Below are positions 54,628 to 64,000 of a stretch of DNA of 64,000 bases, in pieces (positions within the stretch are counted from its first letter, which is position 1; each line of letters opens with the position of its first letter). Location of the stretch: the NCBI GenBank assembly GCA_043228905.1, contig JBHGNT010000011.1, forward strand, positions 6,634,001 through 6,698,000, in the 5' to 3' direction. Under the pieces are notes generated by a model that worked only from the letters and a program-made list of their open reading frames with translations, made no database searches and was not told where the DNA came from. The DNA comes from Azolla caroliniana (lineage: Eukaryota; Polypodiophyta). Position numbers and translations under genes: made by a program.

Positions 54628-57600
54628 ACTCCGGCATGGGGTGTCTTACCAGTCCGATCCTCCTCCGGCATGCATCCAGCTTGTTGGGTATCAACACTTT
54701 GGTCAGCATATCTGACCCGTTCTCGGTCGTGTGGATCTTCGTCAGCGCAAACTCCTGGTCATCTACTCTTTCCCGGATCTAGTGATACCTTCGCTGGATA
54801 TGCTTCGTCCGGGAATGGTAGGCCGCATTCTTAGCAAGGTGGATGGCACTTTGACTGTCGCAATAGAGCCGATATTCATCTTGCCGGATACCGAGCTCTC
54901 CGATGAAGTCCTTCATCCAGAATATTTCCTTGCCGGCTTCCACAGCCGCCATGTACTCCGCCTCCATGGTTGACAACGCAACCGTCTTCTGCAGCCTCGA
55001 CTGCCACGAAACAGCTCCCCCTGCATATGTCATTACATACCCGGATGTAGACCGGCTGGTATCCACATCAGCCGACATGTCCGAATCGGTGAAACCGTCA
55101 AGTTGAGTTTTCCCGGAGCCGAATCGGAGACACATATTTGAAGTGCCCTTCAAATACCACAGTATCCATTTGACCGTGTTCCAGTGCTCCTTGCCGGGAT
55201 TGCTCATAAACCGGCTCACCACTCTGACTGCGTATCCTATATCCGGTCGGGTACACACAATTGCGTACATCAAGCTCCCGACGGCAGAGGCATATGGAAT
55301 CTTCATCATATCCGCCTTCTCTGCTTTCGTCTTCGGGCTTTGCTTTTACCGGATAGCCTGCAGTTTGCCGGAAGTGTCGATCCGACCGGTTTCACATCTG
55401 ACATGTTCAACCGGTGAAGCACCCTTGTCACGTACTTCTCCTATGACAGCCATAATTGCTTCGCTGACCGGTCCTGAATGATGTGCATCCCCAGCATCTG
55501 TCTTGCCGGGCCCAAGTCTTTCATTGAGAAGGTCCAGTTGAGAGCCTTCTTCAGCATCCATATTTTGACTAGGTCCCGTCCGACGATCAACATGTCGTCC
55601 ACGTACAGAAGGAGTATCAGGAAGTTGCCTCCTTCGAACTTCTTCACAAACACGCAGTGATCAGCCTGTGTCTTGTGGTACCCTTGATCGGTCATGAAGG
55701 AGTTGAACTTCCGGTACCATTGCCGGGGGGCCTGCTTCAACCCGTAGAGGCTCTTCTTCAACCGGCAAACCAAGTGCTCCTTCCCTTTCTCCACGAATCC
55801 TTCCGGTTGCTGCATGTAGATTTCCTCTTCGAGGTCACCATTGAAGGAATGTCGTCTTCACGTCTAGCTGCTCTACCTCGAGGTCCATGCTTGCCGCTAT
55901 ACTCAGCACCATCCGGATGGAGGTCATCTTTACTACCGGGGCAAATATCTCATCGAAGTTCACGCCCTTCTTCTACTGGAACCCCTTCACCACGATCCTG
56001 GCTTCGTATCTCGAGGGGTTGCCGGCATCTCCCGGTTTCAACTTGTACACCCACTTGTTTCGGAGTGCCCGCTTTCCTTTCGGCAACTCCACCAATTCGT
56101 ACGTATGGTTCTCATGCAGGGAATCCATCTTGTCCTGCATGGCACTTAACCATTTTCGGTTGTGGGTGTCATCCTTCGCTTCTTCGAAGCTTTCCGGCTC
56201 CCCCTCATCGGTCAGCAGAACATGCTCTGCATCCGGAAATCTCTGGGGGGCCCTTCTCTGTCTGAGAGGATATCTTCGTCTTCGGGCTTCGGTAACCGGC
56301 TCCTCCATTTGCTCTTCATCCGAATCTGAATCGGGGTGTTGGCCGTTTCCGGTTTCAGCTTCCTCTACTTCTTCTTCTTCCGGTTCGATATCCTCACCGT
56401 AACCGGCTGGCTCCTCGAGTGCTAACCGGTCTCTTGCTAGTTGGGATTGTTCATTGTAGAGTCTATCCAACTCCCAGTCGGCGAGCGTCTTGTTCTCCAT
56501 GAAGATAATATCTCGACTCCGGAATACCTTCTTGTCGACCGGGTCCCACACTCGGTAGCCGAACTCATCGTCGCCGTAACCGAGGAATATGCATGGCCGG
56601 GTCTTTGGATCTAACTTTCCTCTCCGGTTCTTAGCTACATGCACGTACGCGAGACACCCGAACACCTTCAGATGCCGGTAGGACACTTCCTTACCGGTCC
56701 AAACTCTCTGTGGCGTGTCTCCGTCCAAAGGTACTGAGGGTGATCTATTTATCACGTATGTCGCCGTCGACAATGCCTCAGCCCAAAACTTCTTGGGTAG
56801 TTTTGCATGCGCTAGCATACTCCAGACCCTCTCCATTATGGTCCGGTTCATCTGCAAGCCTCTTCATCCCCTTCTCGCTCATATGACACAGCCTCTTGTG
56901 CCATAGCTCACCAGCAGTGTCGGATGCCACGTTCACTTCTTCTGGACATAACCGGGCATTCATCAGGTACAGAGTGTTTACCTTCCGGGCCCGAGCCACA
57001 ATCAGGCTCCCTTTGCTGAACTTCATGACACCGTTCCGGATGCTACCCGTGTAGCCCTCATCATCTAGCCAACCGGCTGATATCAGGTTTAATCGAACCT
57101 CCGAAACATGTCGGACATCCTTCAGCAGCAACTTGCATCCGGTTGGTGTCGACAGCCACACGTCTTCTATGCCGACAATTTGGCATGTACCTTCATTCCC
57201 CATCCGGACACAACTGTGATCACCGGCTGAGTAGGAAGAGAAGCATTTCCGGTTCGGGGTAAGGTGGAACGACGCTCCAGAGTCTACCACCCAGGTCATC
57301 TCGTCACCAGCAAGGTTTATCTCACTCTCCTCGGTGATGAGCATCAACTCCTCTTCACTTGCCGCGATTGCCGTCGTTCCCTTCCGGTCCGGTCCCCTAC
57401 GGTCTTTACCATTCCAGTCCGGTGTCCGCTTCGAATCGGTGCCGTTGGTTTCCTTGGCTTTACGGAAGTGCCGACAGTTCTTCTCGAAGTGTCCCGACTT
57501 GCTACAATAGAAGCAAGTAGGCCTCCCCCTTGACTTTGACCGTGTCCCCGACTTCTCCCGGTTCTGGGGACTACGGTTTCTGTGTCTTCCGCGTTCCGAT

Positions 57601-58208
57601 TCGGTAAGGAGCGCTTTGGAGTCGGAGCTCGTATCCTTATCTTTCCGACGCGCCTCCTCATCCAGCAAGCTCAACTTCAGTCTTGCTAGGAATAACCGTT
57701 TTCCTTCCGGCCCGGCGTTGCCGAAAGTGACGACCAACGTCTCCCAGCTATTCGGGAGGGAACCGAGCAGGAGTAGTGCTAGTACCTCGTCGGCGAGAGG
57801 TACTTCCAATGATGTTGCCTGGTGTATCAGCCCATGGAAGGCATTCATGTGCTCCGCCATGCTGGAGCCATCTTGGTACTGTATTCTTACTAGATTCCAG
57901 AATACCGAAACCTGATTAACAACATTTTTGTTTTGAAACATTATGCTGATCTTCTCCCAGAGCTCATGAGCCTTGCTCTCTTCATTGAAGTTGTTGTGCA
58001 GGCTCATGTCGATGAAGCACCGTATGTACGCCGTTGTCTTCATGTCCATCACCTCCCATATCGCGGCATTGATTTTGTCCGGTCTCTTGTCCCCGAACTG
58101 AACCGGCAGCCAGAGGTCTTTAACCACGAGCATGTCCCTCATCTTCGACTTCCACATTGAATAGTTGGAGCCGGTGAGCTTGAACATGCCGCCAAATGAT
58201 TCGTCCAT
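54628..58208 (-). pseudogene. copia C gag-pol with integrase-core deletion
   Basis: Starts at ATG 58208 (MDESFGGMFKLTGSNYSMWK) and is open to about 56860: gag, zinc knuckle CFYCSKSGHFEKNC, protease WVVDSGASFHLTPN and pre-integrase ELWHKRLCHMSEKGMKRLA. There it jumps to MNRTIMERV, so about 430 bp coding for the integrase zinc Cys pair and the first two catalytic Asp residues is deleted with a frame change. 56857-55973 is open again (NRSPSVPLDGDTPQRVWTGK, linker). A TAG at 55973-55975, a frameshift near 55845, a stop near 55441 and further frameshifts break RT (LYVDDMLIVGRD intact) and RNase H (FTDSDMSADVDTSRSTSG). It cannot integrate on its own. Confidence 0.9.
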
Positions 58209-58237
58209 TTTCTGTGTCGTTTCACTCTGATACCACT

Positions 58238-59037
58238 TGACGGGAACTCAATGCTCCTTATCCACAACGCTCGGCCACAACCGAGCTTAGAATCATACAC
58301 AGAAAACAGGAAATAATAAACGACACAAAGAAGAGAAGAGTACACAGGAGGTTTACGTGGAAAACCCCAACCTAGGGAAAAAACCACGGCAGCCCACAGG
58401 CTACAAACTGTCACTATGTAAGAATGTACAACAATGAGTTCAAGGAGGCAACGACCTCGTGCTCACAATCTTCGCCACAGCCGGCAGTTACAACTGAGAC
58501 AACGACCTCTATCTCTCTCTCTCTCTCTCTGTACACTATTACGCGCACTAATCTCGTGCAAAACAAGAATGACAACTACAACTAAAAGTTTGCCCTAAGT
58601 CATTTTTATACTAATATGACTTTTCGGCTATTTACAAATATAGCCATGATGGACTCTCATAAAACATATTTACGAATATGTTTCTTCATCCAGTTCTCAC
58701 CGGGTCTGCACCATCCGGCTCTCCATAGCCGAGTACTCCTCATCCGGTTCTCACCGGGTCTGTACCATCCGGCTCTCCGTAGCCGGGTACTCATCATCCG
58801 GTCTTCACCAAGTTTGTACCATCCGGCTCTCCGTAGCCGGGTACTCCTCATCTGGTCTTCACCGGGTCTGTACCATCCGGCTCTCCGTAGTCGGGTACTC
58901 CTCATCCGGTCTTCACCGGGTCTCTATCATCCGGCTCTCCGTAGCCGGGTACTCGTTATCTGGATTCGGCCTCGACCGAGTTTGTTCATCGGCACTGTTC
59001 TTCTCCCTTCTCATTCGGAGGGACCTGTCTCCCAACA
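58238..59037 (-). repeat. 5' LTR of copia C
   Basis: Plus reading starts TGACGGGAAC and ends CTCCCAACA, with about five 54-bp units at 58690-58970. It is followed by CATAG. Confidence 0.92.
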
Positions 59038-59231
59038 CATAGGAGGGAATACCTACGAGTGCACTCGGATGAGATCATGGTAATAAGGGCCCTGCCTCGT
59101 AGAGGACCCACTGTACTCCCCAAGGGTTCAAAAGGGGTAGAGGATCCAGGGTTGTGAGTAAAGCATTGGTAGTGTGGGATGCTAGGCCGCAACATTCGAG
59201 TAGATGACATCAGATTCAACTTGGCCTTCGC

Positions 59232-59302
59232 GCCGTTCCCGGGAATTGAACCCGGGTCACCCACGTGACAGGCGGGAATACTCATCATTATACTACAATG
59301 AC
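59232..59302 (-). tRNA. tRNA-Asp(GTC), best-preserved copy
   Basis: 71 nt. Anticodon stem CCCGC/GTGGG around loop CTGTCAC (anticodon GTC), a fully paired T-stem CCGGG/CCCGG with loop TTCAATT, and acceptor GTCATTG against GAACGGC with two mismatches. Box A and B promoter elements are present. It could be functional, but the mismatches and repeat context make a pseudogene as likely. Confidence 0.55.
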
Positions 59303-60458
59303 ATCCACGTGTTGGAGAAAGTATCCATCATACAACTTGTTCTGAGCTAGGACCGGAATGTAAAAAACGAAGCCCAGTTTCGTTGTTAGTACCAAGGATG
59401 CAAGGAAATTCGTATAGGAGGGAATACCCGTGAGTGCACTCGGACTAGATCATGGTAAATAGCGCCCTGCCTTGAGGAGGACCCATTGTACTTGGAAGGT
59501 CGAAAACGAAGCCTGATGTCGTTTCTAGTACAGGTGATGCAACGAAATTCGTCCTCGTATGAGCGGGAATACCCACGAGTACACTCGGACGAGATCATGG
59601 TAAATAGTGCCCTGCCTTGAGGAGAACCCATTGTACCTGGAAGGTCGAAAACGAAGTCCGATGTCGTCTCTAGTACAAGTGATGCAACGAAATTCGTCTC
59701 GTATGGGCGGGAATACCCACAAGTGCACTCGGACGAGCTAATGGTAAATAGCGCCCTGTGTTGAGGAGAACCCATTGTACCTCGAAAGGGGTACTGGATT
59801 CGAGGGATCGTGCAAAGCATTGAGCACATAGCAGTGCGGGATCCTAGGGTTTGGAAGGGGTAGAGGATCTGAGGGAACGAGCAAAGCATTGAGCATATGG
59901 CGTTGTCGGATTCTCGGCAACAATGCACGAGCAGATGACATCCGATTCACCCCGCGCTTTGCTCCGTTTTCGGTGACCCAACCGGTGTGATAGGTAGGAA
60001 TACTCACCATTATACTACAACGACATCCTTTGTTAGAGGAATTATCGATCATACAACTTGTTCGGAGGATGGACCGGAATGTCGAAAACGAGGCCCAATT
60101 TCGTTGCTAGTATAGGGGTTGCAAGGAAATTCGTTCTCACATACCCGCGAGTGCACTAGGAGGAGATCTTGGTAATATGGGCCCTTTGCTCCGTTTCCGG
60201 TGACCCAACCGGTGTGATAGGTAGGAATACTCACCATTATACTACAACGACATCCTTTGTTAAAGGAATTATCGATCATACAACTTGTTCGGAGGATGGA
60301 CCGGAATGTCGAAAACGAGGCCCAATTTCGTTGCTAGTATAGGGGTTCGAAAAGGGTAGAGGATTTGGGAGAGTGAGCAAACCGTTGGGTATATGGCGGT
60401 GGGGTATTCTCGACAGTAGTGCCCTAGGAGATGACATCGGATTTGCTCCGCCCTTCGC

Positions 60459-60529
60459 GCCATTATCAGGGATCGAACACGGGTCACCCGTGTGACAGGC
60501 AAGAATACTCACCACTATACTACGACTAC
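60459..60529 (-). tRNA. tRNA-Asp(GTC)-like sequence
   Basis: Anticodon GTC (loop CTGTCAC) and box B GTTCGATCCC. The acceptor arm is changed (GTAGTCG against TAATGGC). Probably a pseudogene. Confidence 0.45.
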
Positions 60530-60535
60530 ATCCTT

Positions 60536-60696
60536 GTTTTGTGTTGTTTGGTCAACACTCAACTTCGTCACAGAAAACCCAATATATATGAGCGTTATAA
60601 TCCAAAAGTTCTATCAGAGAAGTGAAGAGTGTGAATGGATTAGAAGTGAAGAGTGTGAATGTACTACGATACGATATTATGTATCGTGATCGGTTC
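60536..60696. other. Short spacer between tRNA-Asp array and gypsy-3
   Basis: Contains two direct copies of GAAGTGAAGAGTGTGAATG (near 60621 and 60647) and an AT-rich end. No gene seen. Confidence 0.5.
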
Positions 60697-61022
60697 TGTT
60701 AGTTAGTATAGATATAGCAGAACAACATATAGATTTATAAAATGTTGACAAGTGCTCAGAGTTCTACAACTAACAAAACTATATTAACTAAAAATAGATG
60801 ACCTTTTTACAATGCCTTCGGTTCCTTTTATAGGTAACCATAAAGGCTTTCTCAGCAAGAAATACATATTTCCTTACCGGCAAGAACTACACAACTTATA
60901 ACTAGCTTAATATTTGGTAATTTATTATTTCAGAAAATTGCTGACTCATCGATCCTCGTGGTCGATCCGACCCCGACTCTGGACGCTTCTACACTTGTTT
61001 GACCGCCCCTTGTCCGGGTAAC
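60697..61022 (-). repeat. 3' LTR of gypsy-3
   Basis: Minus reading starts TGTTACCCGG and ends CTAACTAACA. It has a TATAAAAGG promoter on the minus strand near 60826-60834. The inner border is followed by TTGGCACGCCCATGGG, as at gypsy-1. Confidence 0.75.
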
Positions 61023-61089
61023 ACTTGGCACGCCCATGGGCTAGGGCTTTGCCCAGTCGAACCCATGGCGACAGATTACTCTTGTTGGT

Positions 61090-63606
61090 CGGATCGAGGC
61101 TCGTCCTCTTCTTCTGCATCATCCTAGAAAATGTCAAACAATGATGGTTCTACTTCATCTTCTTTGGAGTCCATTTTATTAGTTTCTTCTTCCTCAGCTT
61201 CTTCTGGATCAGTGGTGTGGGTTGTGGTTGGTAGTTGTCAGGATGTTGTGGCACCAAGCTCAGGTGTTTGACTTTGTCTTCCTTGTTCATACCCATCTAA
61301 TTGCACAGAGGTGTCAATTTCGTGCTTATCAAATTCTTGCATAAGTTGGCTTATTTCTTCTTGATGTGTTGCTATCATATCATACAAGTCACGAGCAATT
61401 TCTTCATGTACTGTTGAAATTGCCTCATCCGTTAGTTTGAAAAATCTGGTTCTTTGTGTTTTCCGGTTGTCCCTGTCAGCTCTTAATAGTTGAAGTTCGG
61501 CTGCCTGTTTCGACCATGTTTTCCACCCTTTGTCCAAAGAATCAGATACTAACTTCAAAGTGTTGATTCTATGGCGTTTCAGTATTGCCTTAATTTTTTC
61601 TTCATCCATACTTGCCCTGTATTGTGCTTCTACTAGTTGCTTGCGTAAATCTGTTATTTGTGTAGTTGCCAATCCTTCCGCTTGCATGAGCTTGGCCTCT
61701 ACGACCAACAGGTCCAATCTTTGCCTTTCATACTGATCTTCGAGTTTTGTTCAATGATTTATTAATTCAGAATTCGTCAATTCCCATTGTCTCTTGTCGT
61801 CTTCATGTGCCTCTTGTACAACTGTACTTTTAAGCTCTACTTCCACCATCTGGTCAGCAAAATAATCCTCCTGGCACATATTCTTCTAATTCCAGTATCT
61901 GCTCCTCATTTTGCCTTTTCTCCTCTTGTTGTTGTGCCAATAATCGTTTGAGCTTCTGTATCGCTGCATCTTTTGCATCTAATCATTTTCCAACTTCTGT
62001 TTTAGCTAGAAGTAGCCTATCTGAACTATCTTTTTGTCCCTTGCGTGGGTGCTTCTTCTGCTCGTGTTCTTGCAGATCGAGTAGATGCTTCTGCTTCTTG
62101 CAATCTTTGTTTCAATTCCTGCTTAGAGTTGGAAAGCCTGTTTGGTTGTTGGCGTGTTAATAATTCTTCTTCGGCTTTCTTTAGTTTTTCTTCAGTCGGC
62201 CAACATTTCTCCAACAGTTCTTCTTTTTCAGCCTGCGTACTTGTATATTTCTCATTCAAAACTTCCGACGCTGCCATTGATTTTTTGTATAAATCAGCCA
62301 TATCTTTGGCTGCTCTGCTTGCTCATTCATATTCCTTGTGCACTTCCACCAGTGCCTCATGCAAGGGAGGTATTTGTATCGCTTCCCCCTTATTTTTGAT
62401 CCTTTCAACCTCCCGTTGTTCTTCTGGCTCGACAGCTCCACTTAAGGATTTTTGAATCATTATATTATCCTGATGCTCCCGTGCCATTCTTTCGGACACC
62501 TCCTGTAACCTGCGTCCTAACCATTCTACTAAATCATAAGATGTACCAAATTGTAGAATGGCTACTAGAGGAATGTCGGAAAAGCCTGTTGCTTCCCATA
62601 TTGTTGTTACTGATGTTTGGCCTTCTTGAATTCTGCTTGTATCATTTGGATTAATCTGAGTTGCTGGTTTTGAAACTTGCTCCACCGTTCTTTGCTTTTT
62701 CTATGTAGGTTCGCCTTGCTACGCCTGCGGAAATCGTTGTGACCTATGCTTGACTTGATACGATCTTTCCTCAGTAGGGAGCGGAACTTGTTGTTGTGCT
62801 TGCATTGGTTGCTCCGATTCAGTGTTGATTGGTGTTGGGTTGGGTTGGTAAGTTGGTGGTGAGGCTAGAAGAGGCATAGAGGTTTGCATCGCAGTCTGTG
62901 TTGCCTCCGGTACCTATGTAGCTTCCGATTGTTGTCGGACTAGTTCCGACTGAATCTCATTGACCTATGTCGATCCTCCTTCTTGCCATTCCTCTCGCTG
63001 TACTTGCCTTTTGGCTCTGGGAGTTGGTCATGGCCTTGTCTGTCTTTGTTCCTCCTGTTGGTTTTCCGAAGTAGGTGTTAGAAATAGCACCAACTACCAC
63101 CGTGCAAAAATCGGCTTCATCGGCTTGCCTATTTGCAGCCCCCAACACTTGCTCTTTTAGAGCTTCTGCCGTCAATAATCCCCAATCAAATTTTTCTCCT
63201 TCATAAGTGGTGATAATAAAGCCTACCCGCTTTTTCGGCATGCAGTAAAACCTGGGGCTAACGAATCCTACCTTTAGTAAGAATTTTTCCACTTTTTGAA
63301 AGAATTTATCTTCCCCTCCATATGTCTGATAGGCTTTTGCCGACGGGGAGTATTCACCGAAATACGACCGCAACATCTGCTTGTCCATCTTCTGAACTGC
63401 CAGAAACCCTTCCCTTTTTAGATTCAAAATGTGACGTACTTGTTTATTTGTAATCTTCGCCACGTCAATTCGTTGGAGGATTTAGTAGCTCTTGGGTGAG
63501 TATCTGCATCTGCGACTTTGAAATAGCCTTGCAGACCCTTGTCCACGAGCCACTGTCGAAGGTTATTAGAGACCACGATCAACATGAGTTCTTCTTCAAT
63601 AGTAAG
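61090..63606 (-). pseudogene. gypsy-3 accessory ORF (coiled coil), relative of the gypsy-1 one
   Basis: Read from 63606 down: [20 protein letters not shown], a frameshift near 63470, QMLRSYFGEYSPSAKAYQTY, VGFVSPRFYCMPKKRVGFII, YEGEKFDWGLLTAEALKEQV, then a Pro/Gln-rich linker. Next is FGTSYDLVEWLGRRLQEVSE, several coiled-coil stretches (62301-62026, 61717 on), WKTWSKQAAELQLLRADRDN, and an acidic end (EPSLFDIF near 61132). Each block has a counterpart in the same order at 30142-33186. Frames are broken at several places (for example near 63000, 62700, 62310 and 61750), so this copy is dead, but the match shows the ORF is conserved between two diverged elements. Confidence 0.72.
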
Positions 63607-63611
63607 ATCAG

Positions 63612-64000
63612 TGCACCTTTCGGCGAAATATCATCCTTATGCCGACGTATTTGACAAGGTAAAAGACAATACTCTTCCTCATCATCGTCCCTACGATTGT
63701 CCCATCGATTTACAACCAGGACCAGAGCCACCATGGGGACGAATCTACAACTTGTCACCCACCGAGTTAGAAGTCCTTCGAGCCTACATAGAGAAGAACT
63801 TGGCAAGCGGTTTTATTCGTCATTCGAAATCTCCAACCGGAGCACCCATCTTCTTTGTCAAGAAGAAAGATGGTTCACTTCGTCTTGTCGTTGATTACCG
63901 CGGCTTAAATAAGGTCACCATCCGGAATAGGTATGCACTTCCTCTTATATCAAGTCTTTTAGAGCGAGTTAATGGTGCCAAGTTCTTTACAAAAATCGAT
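63612..64000 (+). CDS. Ty3/gypsy reverse transcriptase start, cut by the window end
   Basis: Plus-strand frame running off the window: [60 protein letters not shown], then the RT motifs [20 protein letters not shown] and KFFTKID (block with the first catalytic Asp). This is the RT style of chromodomain gypsy elements, unlike the VVPKKN type of gypsy-1/2/3. No stop lies in the visible part. The left border with gypsy-3 is abrupt at about 63610, so this piece is either an insertion or a truncated element. Confidence 0.85.

Larger units (their letters stand above)
53756..59037 (-). mobile_element. Ty1/copia element copia C, minus orientation
   Basis: LTRs of 860 bp (53756-54615) and 800 bp (58238-59037), target duplication CATAG at 53751-53755 and 59038-59042, and a primer site AAGTGGTATCAGA on the minus strand just inside 58237. 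It is inserted in the tRNA-Asp repeat array and belongs to the same family as copia A and F. Confidence 0.94.
59038..60535 (-). repeat. Tandem array of tRNA-Asp-containing repeats, right block
   Basis: Continuation of the array after copia C. tRNA-Asp-like regions lie at 59232-59302, near 59975-60025, near 60202-60255 and at 60459-60529. The segments 59940-60110 and 60190-60345 are near-identical duplicates of about 155 bp. In two monomers the T-arm is replaced by TCGGTGACCCAACC. Confidence 0.85.

Overview
The window is nuclear DNA of a land plant, made almost entirely of mobile elements. Signs of this are Ty1/copia and Ty3/gypsy elements with plant-type primer sites (TGGTATCAGAGC, matching initiator tRNA-Met), a chromodomain integrase, CT-rich leaders, short GT-AG introns and a eukaryotic tRNA-Asp(GTC) repeat. 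I see no convincing host gene. The DUF7869-type transposon fits a non-seed plant (bryophyte, lycophyte or fern), but the species cannot be named from this sequence.

Layout. 1-8664: a decayed minus-strand gypsy element (gypsy-2), split by an apparently intact copia element (copia G, 1391-6936, TSD CTAAT, uninterrupted 1344-aa gag-pol). 8665-17480: remnants of copia D, a chromodomain gypsy with a 768-bp tandem duplication, copia E, and copia F, which carries a solo LTR. About 17480-50035: a DNA transposon whose two genes are divergent. On the minus strand is a five-exon gene for a ParB-like domain joined to a beta-class N6-adenine/N4-cytosine DNA methyltransferase. On the plus strand is a DUF7869-type putative transposase. 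Between them lies an array of perfect palindromes. Its right terminal inverted repeat ends at 50035; the left end is lost.

The transposase gene is cut at 23255/47637 by copia A (TSD AGGTG). Copia A in turn holds a 3.05-kb non-autonomous DNA transposon (25347-28398, TSD GATT) with the same terminal repeat and palindromes, and gypsy-1 (29733-45062, TSD GTTGA). Gypsy-1 holds copia B (36393-41711, TSD CCTTC). This is a four-level nest, and each insertion rejoins the interrupted sequence when removed.

50160-60535: a tandem array whose monomers contain tRNA-Asp(GTC)-like sequences on the minus strand, interrupted by copia C (53756-59037, TSD CATAG). 60697-63610: the 3' end of a third gypsy element (gypsy-3). 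It carries a relative of the coiled-coil accessory ORF found downstream of pol in gypsy-1. 63612-64000: the start of a plus-strand gypsy reverse transcriptase that runs off the window.

The most notable system is the transposon pairing a ParB-methyltransferase with a DUF7869 transposase and arrays of palindromes shared with its non-autonomous relative. All gene-scale calls rest on motifs read by eye; no database search was possible.
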